64,000 bases of DNA from Heterodera schachtii (lineage: Eukaryota; Nematoda; Chromadorea; Rhabditida; Heteroderidae), in assembly GCA_023374025.1 (NCBI GenBank), contig SIJG01000015.1:1840697-1904696 (forward strand), read 5' to 3'. The first letter of the stretch is position 1; each line of letters starts with the position of its first letter. Below, piece by piece: positions 20,501 to 31,737 of the stretch. The notes beneath the pieces were generated by a model that was given only the letters and a program-made list of their open reading frames with translations, ran no database searches and was not told the origin of the DNA. The translations under genes were made by a program, and so were the position numbers.

Positions 20501-22106
20501 ATTTTGTTCAGCGCCATTTTGATTGGGTCGCCGGGACAAGCACAGGGGCGGTAAGTTAAAAAGAAATTTAATTTAAAATCATTTGTCCATATTGAATTCT
20601 CATCCGATTATAATAGTCTTGGATAATAGATTAAGCTGAATTTCTCAGATTTTGGCACTTGCCCTCGCGGATGGCACCTCTTTGATCGACTGTCTTCGGC
20701 TTTATTTGCGTCTCAAAGACGACGTCTTCGGCCCGGAGGCAAAAGCAAGCCGTTTTGGCGGATACAAGCCGGAATGCCTTGAGAAGTTTTTGCAAGATCA
20801 CTTTGGCAAGCAGCGAAAAATGTCCGACATTCGATGTGGAAAAATGAAGTGAGTTTTAAAAGAAACTGACAAAAAATAATTGGTTTTAAATATATTATAA
20901 ATTAATTTATATTTTTATCATTTAGTTTTTATTATTGCTATATAATTAATATTTTAATGATTGTCCAATTATTGTTTTGTTTTTTTTGCAGGATTTTTGT
21001 CACTGCCACAAAAGCGGAGCAAATTCCCATCGAATTGGTGCTGTTCCGCAATTTCAACTCCCCCTTTAACGGCTCTGACCATCACGCGCCTGGCAATGTG
21101 TGCATTTGGCGGGCGGCGCGCTATTCAAGTGCTGCGCCCACTTACTTTCCCAGCATGGACGGACTGATGGACGGAGGCAAGAAAACAAGAAAAAGCATTA
21201 TAAGCTTCTTTTGCTCGAGAGTCTTGGCCTTTTCGGTCTCTTTTAGGCTTCAATTCTTGTGAAACTCTGAATTAACATTCCCTCGTTAATCAGTTGGAAA
21301 ACTGATCTAATTAAAATTGATTTTTATTACAATTTAATTAATTATTTTGCGTACATTGTATTAATGATAATTAAATTTTGTTCCTTCTTTTTTGAGGGTT
21401 AATCGCTAACAATCCGAGCAATGAGTTGTTGAAGGAAGTTTATTTGTGCAATGAGTCGGCCAAACTCAGCATTGTATGCCATTGCTTTACTCTCTTTTTG
21501 TAAATTAATTTTCTGATCATTAGAAAAGTGATCGTCCTCCAAATGACTCAATTGCCTTTCTTTTGTCCCTTGGCACTGGCAGAACGCCACCAATGGACCT
21601 GGGAAGCATTGACGTGGTGTTGGAGCCCTCTTTCTCAAACATTGTGCAGTCTTTCACCGCGTTGAACAACCTCAAGTCAATTCTGGTGGAACAAGTGAGT
21701 GATGAATGAATGGCACATGACTAATTGAATGCTAATTGGATGCCTAATTAATTGCCAATGCTTTTTCAGCTTGCCACTTCCGATGGTCAAGTGGTTGAGT
21801 CGGCTAGGATGCTTTGCCACCTCCAAAAAGTGCCCTATTTTCGTCTGACTCCCCAATTGCGAGTTGACATTGCACTTGACACGGTGGACAACGGGACGCT
21901 AATTGACATGCTATGGGACGCAAAAGTGAATTAATTAATTAATTACGGAATGGACACTTTTAAACTCCTAAAAGAAATGCTTGATTAAAAAGGGAATGGC
22001 TTAATCCAGTTTTGACGTTATTCATTTTAAGGCATATGTTCGAGAAGAATGTGCCGAAGATGTGCAGGCATTGGTCGAATTGATGCGAGAAACGGACGAC
22101 ATTTGA
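17540..22106 (+). CDS. Ankyrin-repeat calcium-independent phospholipase A2 (group VI, patatin fold)
   Basis: Fourteen exons encode about 590 residues from ATG 17540 to TGA 22104-22106. The N-terminus MNWNSWASIVPDGNRI leads into ankyrin repeats (DGCTPLLCAVKRN; LLLLAYGADPHQADANGDTP at about 18300; VPIVKLLLCFGADLDVPN at about 19205). Catalytic exons are 19896-20081 (oxyanion hole LSLDGGGIRGLVLIQ), 20431-20550 (nucleophile GTSTGA), 20649-20848, 20992-21176 and 21397-21473 (catalytic Asp in MDGGLIANNP), 21524-21694 (LSLGTGRTPP), 21770-21925 and 22032-22106. Known role: cytosolic or membrane-associated hydrolysis of phospholipid fatty-acyl esters, with a Ser-Asp dyad. All key residues are present. 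Two oddities: a GC-AG intron opens at 21177 inside DGG, and the intron after KRN (about 18225-18284) lacks an AG acceptor although phase and the ankyrin motif fix its end. Human iPLA2-beta is longer (about 750-800 residues). Confidence 0.88.
18500..18620 (+). repeat. tRNA-derived SINE-like fragment in iPLA2 intron
   Basis: GGTTCGAATCC at 18583 is a perfect internal B-box. About 44 bp upstream, AATCGGTCCGAGCA resembles the D-arm part of a tRNA. The acceptor stem does not pair, so this is not a working tRNA. It lies in the 0.8-kb intron between two ankyrin exons. Confidence 0.45.
19047..19123 (-). repeat. tRNA-derived SINE-like or pseudo-tRNA sequence, antisense in iPLA2 intron
   Basis: On the minus strand an A-box TGGTTCAGTGG is followed about 45 bases later by a B-box GGTTCGAGGCC, which is tRNA spacing. 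The T-stem has mismatches and the 7-bp acceptor stem does not pair. It is therefore a pol III promoter-bearing pseudogene or SINE head. Confidence 0.55.
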
Positions 22107-22829
22107 TCAAAAAAATATTGTGAAGGAAAACGCATTTTAGAAAATGATTTATTTCCACTTCCATATATATATTTTGGTTAGTTAACAAATTAGCTTTCAT
22201 TTATGAACCGATTCGTCAGTCATTAACAGTCATTTTCACTTTTTTTTTCTCCTTTCAACAGACATTCGCTACAATTCTTCTTCCTTTTGACTTTCATTGT
22301 GACAGACCTCAATTATCATTTGTCATTAGAGAGTGTTTAAATTTATAAATGATTAGATAAGCATTATTTGTACTTTATGTATAATCAAATTTCTTCGATT
22401 ATTTTCTTTTTGAATTTCTATATTTTGACAAGATTCGAGTTCATTTCGATAAATTGTAAAATTAACTGTTAAATTCCATTTCTGTTGGGCAGGTGAAAAC
22501 CATTTAGTGTCAATATCAATAAGTCATTAAAACTTTTTATTAATTAAAAAATTACTGATTTCAACATAGAAAGCATTTTATCCGCAATATTTATGTGCTT
22601 TATTGTAATCCCCCGACTGTGAATCAGACAAATTCGTTTTCATTAGTGAATATTAATTCCTTCTGTCCATCGGCCCACTGATTAATTGTCAACCCATGAC
22701 ACACCGCCCGCGCATGAGGCAGCGGAACAGAAACATGGCATCTGAAAGCACAGAAAAGCATGGCAAATTAATTAAGTGATGGGAAAGCGAGAGGATCGAA
22801 CAACCACTTTCAAAAGAGCAGATTTAAAA
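22107..22829. other. Intergenic, nothing recognised
   Basis: This AT-rich spacer lies between two convergent 3' ends (iPLA2 + and the pepsin-inhibitor-like gene -). No exon-like GC-rich patch, repeat or RNA gene is seen. Confidence 0.5.
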
Positions 22830-23294
22830 CTATTTTAACAATTTATTTAATTTGAAATGGTTTAAAACCTGCGGCAAATTCAACTGCGGGTTAATTGGCC
22901 CTCCAAAAGGAAAGGGCGGACGAAATGCGGCGGAAAAAGCCGCGGCGGCACTTTGCGATTGGCGCCGGTAATTGTCAAGTTGACTGCGTTCGTTGGTGGT
23001 CAACGGCCGCGAGCGTCCACTTTCAGTCACCCATCCGTTCTGTGCACATAAATTAATGATGCCAATTAACGGTACTTTTAATTTATAAAAAATCATTTTC
23101 AAATAGCAATTAATCAGTGGAGAGAAATGCCATTGCTGCTACTGGGGCGACGGCATAATTCGAAACATTCAAATTAGGTAAACACTCACATGGTACACAC
23201 AGCCGGAACCGCTAATTATAGTTTGACTTTGGCAGTTGCCAAAAGCGAAAGCCATCGCCAAAACGGGAAGGACAAGCAACAAATGAAGTGTCAT
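22830..23294 (-). CDS. Secreted pepsin-inhibitor-3-like small protein
   Basis: Two exons (23294-23190, 23039-22830) give 104 residues. The first 22 or so residues are a clear signal peptide (MTLHLLLVLPVLAMAFAF then GNCQ). The mature start GSGCVYHNGWVTESGRSRPL and LTTNERSQLDNYRRQ match the layout of the pepsin-inhibitor-3-like repeat: Gly-Cys, NGxxxxxG, then R-LT-x-E and a short helix. A Pro/Gly tail FRPPFPFGGPINP follows. Only one repeat and few cysteines are visible, whereas Ascaris PI-3 has two domains. Family knowledge: inhibition of aspartic proteases. Activity here is inferred. The intron is GT-AG, phase 0. Confidence 0.7.
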
Positions 23295-23397
23295 TTTTTA
23301 AATATATTCTGAACAAATGAATAAGTTATTTTATTATTTATTGTGATTTTCTTAAATGTTATTTGCTGTCCTTTGGGTGTCATGGCAGTTCGTACAA

Positions 23398-23458
23398 AGG
23401 CTTAGACTAAGCTTAAGCTTCGGCTTATAAGCCTAGGCTTAGGCCTAATCTTAAGCTT
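23398..23458. repeat. Palindromic TTAGGC/GCTTAAGC-rich tract
   Basis: About 60 bp consist almost wholly of permuted AGGCTTA, TAAGCC and AAGCTT blocks in both orientations, including one GGCTTAGGC. TTAGGC is the nematode telomere unit, but the copies are degenerate and not head-to-tail. Confidence 0.5.
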
Positions 23459-23882
23459 TATTTTGTACAATATTTTTTGTACTAACTGCCATTATACGAA
23501 TGCTATTGATTCGTACTTTGTGACCATTCGAAAAAATAGGTTCTGGGAGAGTCCCGTTTTCCGAAGCGAGAATTTCTCTGAGTCTTTTGGGTCTCGAACT
23601 TCGATATTTTCTCGCCTCTATTGTCGGTAGAAACAGACAATAAATGAATTGAATAATGTAAAGATTGAAATGCGATTTTAAAGGACTGTTTAATAATTTC
23701 GCTTCATCATCAGCTGACTCCTCACTCGCACCTCCGAAGTGGAAAATGCTAACAAAATTAAGGCCATGGCCAAACGAAGGAAGTTGTTCACTGTTATCCC
23801 AACCAAATAAATGTGCCACGAATGAATAAGCAAAGAAAAAAAGGGGCAGAGATGACAAATTAATGCAAATAAATAAGCACAA
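23451..23882 (-). CDS. Hypothetical open frame, possible secreted or membrane protein
   Basis: An uninterrupted 143-codon frame has a hydrophobic N-terminus and a second hydrophobic stretch (YIIQFIYCLFLPTIEA). A basic tail starts RKYRSSRPKRLREI. It is the longest unspliced frame in the neighbourhood but matches no family I recognise, and it ends inside the palindromic tract. It may be spurious; alternatively an intron hides a second signal-peptide gene starting near residue 85. Confidence 0.25.
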   Translation of the reverse strand: MCLFICINLSSLPLFFFAYSFVAHLFGWDNSEQLPSFGHGLNFVSIFHFGGASEESADDEAKLLNSPLKSHFNLYIIQFIYCLFLPTIEARKYRSSRPKRLREILASENGTLPEPIFSNGHKVRINSIRIMAVSTKNIVQNKA

Positions 23883-24153
23883 CGATCAAAAACGAGTGAT
23901 CAAAATGAACGAATGGATGAACAGGAGGGGAGGATGAACGAATGCTTGATTTAAATAATACAAATGAATAAAAGAAAATAAACAAAATTTGGGAAAAACC
24001 CCGAAATGAAACATTTGTTAACGCATTCATTGAACTATTTGTAAAAATGATTGGCAGATCATTTGCTATGTTTCGTTTTGATTCTCACGTTGCGTCACTT
24101 TGTCCAATCCGTTGAAGTGAATTTTACTAAAAAAAAGCGAAAACAATTATTTA

Positions 24154-27100
24154 TTATTTTCCAAATAATTTATTTTTAAATTGTCCGAAAATCTGAGCAA
24201 AGAAAAAAAGAAGAGAGACATACGCCAAAAGAGAGACAGGGAAAATGAGCAAAAGGGCGGAGAAGAGGAGCATTGTGCCGGCGAAGAAATTCAGCGTAAA
24301 GGGATAAATGCCGTTGAAGAAAAGCGAAGCGAAAAGCGAAGCGACGCCGTCCATCAGAGCGATCAGCGAAAAAACTTTGCCTGAACGGAACAGAATGACA
24401 AACATCGCAGCACAATAACGCCACATTTAATACCAAACACCCATATGCAGCAGTGCCACAGTTCAACAAACCCTTTTTTACCGTAACTCTACCGTGACAA
24501 AGTAATATGGCGGATAGCAAATTAGGATATCACTGACTCTCCACCCATTTTCACTTATCGTATTCTTACCAGGTTACCGTACACTACGACTCCTCCCTCC
24601 ACAACTCTGCTCAGGTTATTACCGTACTCACCCTGCTCATTCTGCTGTACGCATGCGCTCGCAAGTGCCCTCATTCCGGCAGTCGGAAAACGACTTGTCA
24701 TCGACGGAATCAGCGCAAGCGAAACCAAAAGGACGGAGGAGGAAAAAGCCAACAGCGCATCACGGACGATTTTGGCCAAAAGACCGAACAAAGCCAACTG
24801 AAGGTCGGTGAGATTGGCACTTTTGTGCAGCAGAGGGTAAAGCAGCATCACCTGGGAAAGGGGAAGGAAGTGACCAAATGAGAGAGTGTGTGAGAGAGAG
24901 AGAGTGAGAGAGTGTGTGAAGAGAGAGAGTGATAAACGGTGGTAAACTGATAGGAACGGACGAAACCGTTAAATTATTACCTTTTCCGATTTTTAAACTT
25001 TGAAAAGGGAATATTTTCGGAAAGTAACAGCTTAATCAACCGCTTTAATATCCATTGAAATAAATCTCAAAAATAAAATTGCTCTTACACTCAAACTGTC
25101 AAGTGCACTGTCCGTTCCGCTGTACCAACCGTACTCCCGGTCGGTCCATTGGAGACGGTAGCGCAGAAAAGAGTACAAAATGTCCCTTAAGCCGGCGGAA
25201 GTGAAAAGATTCACCTTAATAGTGAAATGTTGTGAAAATGTGTAAAAAATATAATTATTCTGTCTATGGCATTTCGATGAAACGAACTCCGAGTGCGACC
25301 AGCACAATGTTTAGGCATCGCTGAGCCGCCGGCGCTCGCTTGGCCCGGTAGACGCGGGCCATTTCAGCGAGACGCTTTTGGACGAGAGAAAAGCACCAGC
25401 AGACGGAAGAACGGCTATTAGCAGCGGCATCGTCAGTATCTTCAAAGAGGAATTCGGACTCGGTTACATTAAAAATTAATACCGTATTTCCTAAAATAGG
25501 GCCCCTGGTGGCTTTATTTTTCAACCCTCCTCAAAAGGGGGGCTTTATTTCAAAGGGGTTGTAATTTAGGGGGGAGGGGGCTGATTTTAAGAAATATGCT
25601 AATTGTATTTTAATTGGCATCGATCACTTTGCCATCCTTCGCCGTTTTCGCCCTCCGCCGCCACTGCTGCGGCTGTGTCTCTGTCTTCCGCTTGCGCTTC
25701 GTCCACAGGCGGAAGAAGCGATTGGCGCCTTCGTCGGCTGTCCGTCGTCCGTCGCCTTTCCATCTCATCGGAGGCGAGCTCACGGAAAAACAGAAAAACA
25801 ATGGCAAGAATAAGCAAATGGAGGAGGACGAGCAGAAGGAACACCAAAGGGTAACCGAAGAAACTGAAAATTTGGGAAAAATGGCAAAAAGATGAGTAAA
25901 GAATTTGTAACAGAAGGGGGGGGGGAGGGCAAGGAAAATGGCAAATAATTAATTGGCAATTTCAATTTGGGTTTATCTTTAAATGTAATTTTTGAAGAGG
26001 CATAATTAGTGTATCTTTGATTTAATTAACGTGAATGATTACTACTTATTCGTACTGTCGAAGTTGGCCGGACAGAAAAAGGCCGCTCATCACTCCAAGG
26101 CCAAGAGAGCCCTCCATTGTGGCCACCTGAGAAGCATTCTCATGCAAAATTAAAGAAATGCCAAATTTTAAAAATTATTCATAATTGTTAATTCCTGTAA
26201 TTAATGATCAAATAATTTCTTTAATCACCCGAACGGAGCGAAAACCGACGGAAGTCATTTTAACACTGAAGGCAAATAGCAATCCTATGTTATGGGAGAA
26301 CATAAAATGCTTTGCTCTGAATATTTTATTAATCAGAAAATTATTTTCTTACCGATTACGGAGGTGAAGCCGCCGGCAAAGCCAAATAAAAGGTCACTGA
26401 TCAACAAAAAGTAGACATTCCAATGCATGAAGCAAGTCTGGAGAAGGTAGTTCAGGTCAGCGAGCAGCACACCTTGGAAAGATCAGTCAAAGGCAAAGCC
26501 GTAAAATGGGAACAATTTTATTGGTCTGACTTTTAATGACCCTAATGAGTTTTTGGAAAAAATGGGACAAAATATAAGAATTTTGTTGAATAATAATTAA
26601 ATAATTTGTAAAAACTAATATTAAATTTGTTTAAAAGGTAAATAAAATTAATAGGCCAAAAAAGGGCAACGGACCAATCAAAGGGACAATTAGAGAGAAG
26701 CGAGTGCTCCACGAATCGAACACTGAAAGGAGGAGGAAATTTGAAATTGAAATGCAAAAGCAATTCGATTATTACGGGCCCCGAGAAGCAATGCCATCGG
26801 AATGGAAGGGCCGAGCAGACAAAGTGACGAGGCCAACTGAAAATGAAATTAAAAAAACATTTTGAAAATTGATTGGGTTGGGAAAGGCATGGCATTTCAT
26901 TGCATTCATTTGATTGCTCCTAATTGACTCCTCCCCCACTCACCAACACATGATTTGCCTCACGCTGAAACTGAACATCCTGGTGCACTGCTCGCACATC
27001 TGCGCACGCACTTTCATTCTGAGCGGGAAAAGGACAAATGATTCAGTTTAGTAAGGAATTAAAAGAAAATCAAAAGTACATTTATTTTGTAATTTTTAAA

Positions 27101-27327
27101 TTTATTTCTCATTGAAGCGAAAAACTCACAAATCTTCCCGAGTTTAAGCACGCCTTTTCATAAAGCAGCGATTGGAACACCGGGAATTTAATCATTACCG
27201 AGCACATAAACAAAAACATGGCCAATTCCGCCATGACAAATTTGCCCTTGGAAATAATGCGATGGTCGTTGGCATTATTGTCGGGTTGGGACGATGGGAT
27301 TTGGGGCCGTTGCTGCGCGTTGGACAT
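24154..27327 (-). CDS. SLC46-type major-facilitator transporter
   Basis: The ATG at 27327 opens MSNAQQRPQIPSSQP, a cytosolic tail. Helix 1 follows (AELAMFLFMCSVMIKFPVF) with LLYEKACLN. Later exons carry NESACADVRAVHQDVQFQ, helix 2 (LASSLCLLGPSIPMALLLGA), LFDSWSTRFSLIV, LLADLNYLLQTCF and LLFGFAGGFTSVIG, then VATMEGSLGLGVMSGLFLSG. A long charged cytosolic loop follows helix 6 (about 25.6-25.8 kb). The second half has DILYSFLRYRLQWTDREYGW, LLYPLLHKSANLTDLQLALF and GMRALASACVQQNEQGEY. It ends KVFSLIALMDGVASLFASLF and LNFFAGTMLLFSALLLIFPV, stop about 24154. The order matches SLC46 (folate/heme carrier-like) proteins, including the W-Y block and R-x-L-x-S-x-x-x-x-x-x-E-x-G. The substrate is unknown. 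One donor near 26640 could not be placed at a GT. Confidence 0.8.
24880..24931. repeat. GA/GT simple repeat
   Basis: Low-complexity AGAGAG/GTGTGT run in an intron of the SLC46-like gene. Confidence 0.8.
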
Positions 27328-28574
27328 TATTGAGAAAGAATTAAAAATCTAAAAAGGAAAATCAAATTTTTTAATTCAAAATGGACCACAGGGCACAGGG
27401 AATCAAACGCCCACACTCAAATGTCCCTTTCCCGTTTAAAATACGACAAAAAATTAGAATAAATTAATGGAAGCGCAGGAGAGAAAAGCGGTCACTTTCT
27501 TTTTGCTGCATTTTTCCCCTCGGGGGGGGGGGGACGAACGAACGGAAGAATCGATTCCCAAGCCAATGAATGTTTACTAAAATTCCTTTTTTATGCTCTC
27601 GTAATTTGTGACTGTGCTGTTGATGGGTGTTTCCGAATCTTTTAATAATTTTTTTTGACTTTTAACAAATTTTTTAAATAAATTTTAATCTCTAAAAGCA
27701 TAAATATTTAAAAAGAAAAAATTGTTGGAATGAATGATTAATAATAATAAAGAATGAACAGCAGAGAGAGCAGCACATTCACATTTAATTAATTCATTCG
27801 CAATCGGCCGATGCCAAAGAATTGCCTTTTTCATCCGTCCCAACGAATGAATGACCCCCACTTATGAAAAAAAAGTGATACTTAACGGGGAACAGAAATA
27901 TTCCCAGCCAATGCATTCACATCTTTTATCAGATCGTGACAAAAAAAAGAGTGAAAAAAGGGGAAAAGTGAATAAAAAGGAAATAATAAAATAAGAAAGT
28001 ATAAGAGCATTAAAATGGAAAAATAATTAAGAATAAATGGATGTTGAAGTAAGGGGGCAATCGGCGGGAGGGGGAGGATAAATTGTTGCCGACCGATCGG
28101 GATCAGCCAAATCGCAAATACCAATGGCGATTAAAGACCAAACACACACTAAGGGCAGTAGAGGGGGGGGGGGGGGAAGAATTCCGGAGAAAACCGTATT
28201 ATGAAATGGTCATTTATAGCAGCAGGTTGTACTCTGATCAGTGATCACTTTGAGATTGGGTTTTGAGGCATATGCCTTTTTTCTGCTAACTTTCTATGGC
28301 CTAATATGCACGAAAAACGAGTTTCTAATTGGTTTGAATCTAGTATGAACTTTTTGGTTCCTTTTTGGAGTTTCGGTATCTAATGCCGGGCAAGTAATTT
28401 TTCTTGCCTTTTCGGGATTTTCAGAATATTCCTTCATAAAAATGCGATAGAAACGGAAAAAGAACAATTTATCATTTTTCAAGAAAAAAAGGTAAAATCT
28501 AAGAATATAACCAGGAATAGGATTTTTTGCGGATATATGGTGAGATAAATGCAAAAAACACAGTTTCTTCGAAC
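27328..28574. other. Upstream region of the SLC46-like gene, no gene seen
   Basis: This AT-rich DNA has two poly(G) tracts (27522-27533, 28163-28176). Open frames at 27882-28124 and 28294-28554 are biased in composition, lack splice context and match nothing known. The promoter of the minus-strand transporter must lie in the first few hundred bases. Confidence 0.4.
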
Positions 28575-28915
28575 AATTTTCGATTTAGAGCGACTTTTTA
28601 GCAACTATTTTCAACTATTTTGGCTAATGGAATTTTTAACAACTATTTTGGCTTGTAATTTAAAAAAAAAAAAAAAACTATTTTTCCAACTATTTTTGCT
28701 TATGAACAAAAAATTTGTTATGAAAAATGCAAAAGAAAATTTTTACGCCTGAAAATCTTAAAATATGTTTGATTTACAAATTATTCAACCGAAACCAATA
28801 AAGAATGAGGCAATTTTGAAAAATTCACACATTTATTTACATTTTTTTCCAATTTTCTCGAAATTTTTTAGCAACTATTTTGGCATTTTTCTGTTTTTTA
28901 GTAACTATTTAGGTA
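28575..28915. repeat. Fragment of family D MITE, inverted relative to 1682-2534
   Basis: The block CGATTTAGAGCGACTTTTTA and following GCAACTATTTT motifs are the reverse complement of 2400-2445. Termini are lost. It abuts a family A fragment at about 28.93 kb. Confidence 0.65.
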
Positions 28916-28925
28916 CCTAATTTGG

Positions 28926-29194
28926 ATATAAAAGTCGGGACTTTTATTTGCATATTTTGGATTTTTCTGCATATTTCATGCATATTTTGACATTTTTTAT
29001 ACATATTTTCAGATTTTTTACATATTTTGTCATTTTTCTCAAATTTTTCCGATTTGAATGTCCATTAAGAAAAAAATTTGATATGCCTAAAATTAGATCC
29101 AAATCTGAATGGATGCGCGAGTGGGTCAACAGTGAGCTTCACTGCCGAAAATCTTGGGAAATTTTTGATTTGAAATTGCAAAAACAATATTTTG

Positions 29195-29228
<34 letters not shown>

Positions 29229-29320
29229 ATATTTGAGGACTTTATTTGCATATTTATGCGCATTTTTTGGCCATTTTTCGTGCATAATTTTGTGTTTTAA
29301 AATTGAGCATGAATTTTAAA
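28926..29320. repeat. Family A (GCATATT) MITE copy
   Basis: Dense GCATATT motifs surround a conserved core. That core (CTGAATGGATGCGCGAGTGG, then GTCAACAGTGAGCTTCACTG) also occurs, inverted, at about 46.97-47.03 kb and 61.33-61.38 kb. A 26-base poly(T) run lies near 29.2 kb. The terminal CAGGGCTGCAAA is not visible, so the copy is truncated. Confidence 0.7.
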
Positions 29321-29709
29321 AAATTTAAGACAATAGAAGTGTTGTAGAGATCGAAAGAACTAACTTTGTTTTTTCATGTAATTATTGGATTTTGTCAAAA
29401 CCTTTTCTTAGTAAATTAATGTTTGAAAAAAGCTCGCATATTTTGAGAATTTTTATTTTAAATTAATTTTGCTCCTGCAGTGACGCCGTAGAAAATCGTG
29501 GAAAGCGGGGATTGATAACACTCATTTGTCAGCATTTAGTTAACTTTTTAAATTGTCTGCTAATTTCTTTGCCCCAATATTTATTGGCCGTTGTAAAAAT
29601 CGCAATTTTCTGACTGAAATTATCCCTTTTAATTGGACAAAAAAAAACTTGATACATTTACATTAACATTTAAATTGTTTTTCCTACGTTTGAACAAACT
29701 TTCTTCTCT

Positions 29710-31433
29710 TCATGAAATTCGATATTGTGTCAAATGTTCGTCAATTCCGAATTCCTTGGTCAATTCCTCGCGTTTCTTCTCCCATTCTTTGCTGAGTTTT
29801 GCGTGTTCTCCAGAAACATTTATTTTGGTGGGAAAACAAACGAAAACATCTTTAAAATGAAACATTATGAAATTAAAAAAATATTTATTCATTTGTAAAT
29901 ATTCCACCAAAATTTGACTTACGGGCCAATTCATGGACGAAACTCGTATGGAGACAAATCGGGAAAATGTTGAGCAATTTACGCTTTTGCTTAATTAAAT
30001 AAAATTTGGTTTCCAATGTCAATTTAAATTTTTCCTATAAATTCCGAATGTTATTAATTAGACATTTTAATTTCTTTACTTCTGCAACATATTTGTCTTC
30101 TTCTTTCTCATCTGACATTAAAATGTTGACCACAAATGCTCCTTAAAATTGCCAATTAAAAGTTAAAATAGACAAGGGTGGGATTTGGTGGAAAACAGTG
30201 ATCGGGGTTAGCATAGATCGGACTAAATTTTTTGCTTTTCTTTATCTGCCATCAATAATCCTCAAAATTCAAAATTTTCCCCAACTTTCATCGAGATTTT
30301 CTCACGAGTCAGTTCCCAATTGTTAAAAAAAAAATTTTAATCACCTGTAGGTTTTAAAATTGCTTTGATTTTTTGCAATATCTTTTCATCAGAGAATACC
30401 GAAACGGGACAAATTAAATCGATGTACATTTCGCACGCGTCCAATGCCACCAAATCGAACTGTTCGCCTGTTTAAGCATACGGTAGTGAAAATGCCGGCC
30501 CATTTGACTACGGTAGCTCTTTTACCGTTTTCCGCTGCCTTTTCAATTCCGACAATTCCATCCTCGACAAATGTGCGTCGAGTTGAATCCTCCACTGTAA
30601 ATGAAGCAGGAAAACCCAATTTGCAAATTGGTGGAAAACATTCTGTGAGTCGCACCTGTGCCGAACCATTTGTCTGCCATTTGTACGACCATTGGGTCCA
30701 ACTCGTAAATGGTGATATTTAACTGTAATTATATTATGTTAATTACAACATTTTCACATTATTCAAATGGCCGCATTAATTACATTTGGCGTTTTTGTGT
30801 GCAGAAACATGTCCAAAGTGCCGCCGCCCATCCCAATGACCAGCGCCGACTGCGTTCGCTGCTGCATTTGTGTGGGATGGTGCAGTGTTCCGACCACAAA
30901 TGGCATAATGGCCATGGTGGCAACGTAAGGCCAAGACAAACGACCGTGGTCAGGCACACACCCCTCGGGGGCATCTGCTGCTCAAATTGCAAAAGGAGAA
31001 CACATTAATTGCTTTTTAATTGATTGTTTCATTTTAATTTTTATGTTTAATTTTGTATTTTTGTGTAAAAATTTGACAAAAAATGTTTATCAGCGAGTTA
31101 AAGCTTTACTTTTACCATTTGCAGGACATTTAAGATTTGCTTCTGCTCCGATTTTTTTATCGAGCATTTTCTCAAAATCGGATGCCGTTTCGGTGACATA
31201 AAAAATGCCTCGATGCCATGTCTTTCTAAAATATTATTTATTATTTTTTTAAATCAGATATTAAAATTATTATACCCAGAATCCCGTGTATAATCTACAA
31301 TCGCAATACATTGACCCGTCCCTTCGTCACATTCTCGGTTCACCACCTTTTGATAATATGTCGGTGTTTCACGACTTTGGTACATAAACTTCAAGCAAAT
31401 TATGATTAAAGTTAGGGTGTGTAATTTAATCAT
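29710..31433 (-). CDS. Signal-anchored PABS/METTL13-like methyltransferase
   Basis: The ATG at 31433 starts MIKLHTLTLIIICLKFMYQS, a signal peptide or anchor. ETPTYYQKVVNRECDEG follows, then (after a phase-2 intron) DSGKTWHRGIFYVTETASDF. The catalytic part reads WPYVATMAIMPF, ALVIGMGGGTLDMFLHT (SAM-binding glycine loop), NITIYELDPMVVQMADKWFG (acidic strand-2 residue), RTFVEDGIVGIEKAAENGEQ, FDLVALDACEMYIDLICPV and IKAILKPTGAFVVNILM. It ends HAKLSKEWEKKREELTKEFG, stop about 29710. This is the Rossmann core shared by spermidine-synthase-like and METTL13-type enzymes. The introns of about 60 bp at 30.48 and 30.59 kb end TTTACAG and AAACAG. An N-terminal signal suggests an ER or secreted location. 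The methyl acceptor is unknown. Confidence 0.8.
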
Positions 31434-31545
31434 TAAAAGCTGTTTAACCGTTGGTCCCACTAAAAATATGCATAAAAATTGCAAATTTTTAAAAAATAGT
31501 CAACTCGTAAATCTATATCAATCCTCCATGGACAACCCCCCGTAA

Positions 31546-31737
31546 TTATGCAAAATGATTTGATTGGCTTACGATTCCAATTGCAAAAGTGAAGAGCACA
31601 AAGCAAATAATCCATCCGATTTGGAGACTGTTTTCGCCATTCTTTGCTGCCATTTGCGCATTCGCTTTTGCCCTTTTGCCATCCCTTTCTTCAATTTTGG
31701 CACGTTGTCTAACTGTTGAAGCTTGATATTCCTCCAT
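31546..31737 (-). CDS. Small single-span protein, RAMP4/SERP-like in size and layout
   Basis: A 63-codon frame: a charged cytosolic half (RQRAKIEERDGKRAKANAQM) followed by one hydrophobic helix near the C-terminus (IGWIICFVLFTFAIGIV). Length and topology recall the ER tail-anchored SERP/RAMP4 proteins, but the RG-x-V motif of that family is not seen. It may instead splice at ATC/GTAAGC. Its stop is only 113 bp before the start of the methyltransferase, which is operon spacing in nematodes. Confidence 0.5.
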   Translation of the reverse strand: MEEYQASTVRQRAKIEERDGKRAKANAQMAAKNGENSLQIGWIICFVLFTFAIGIVSQSNHFA

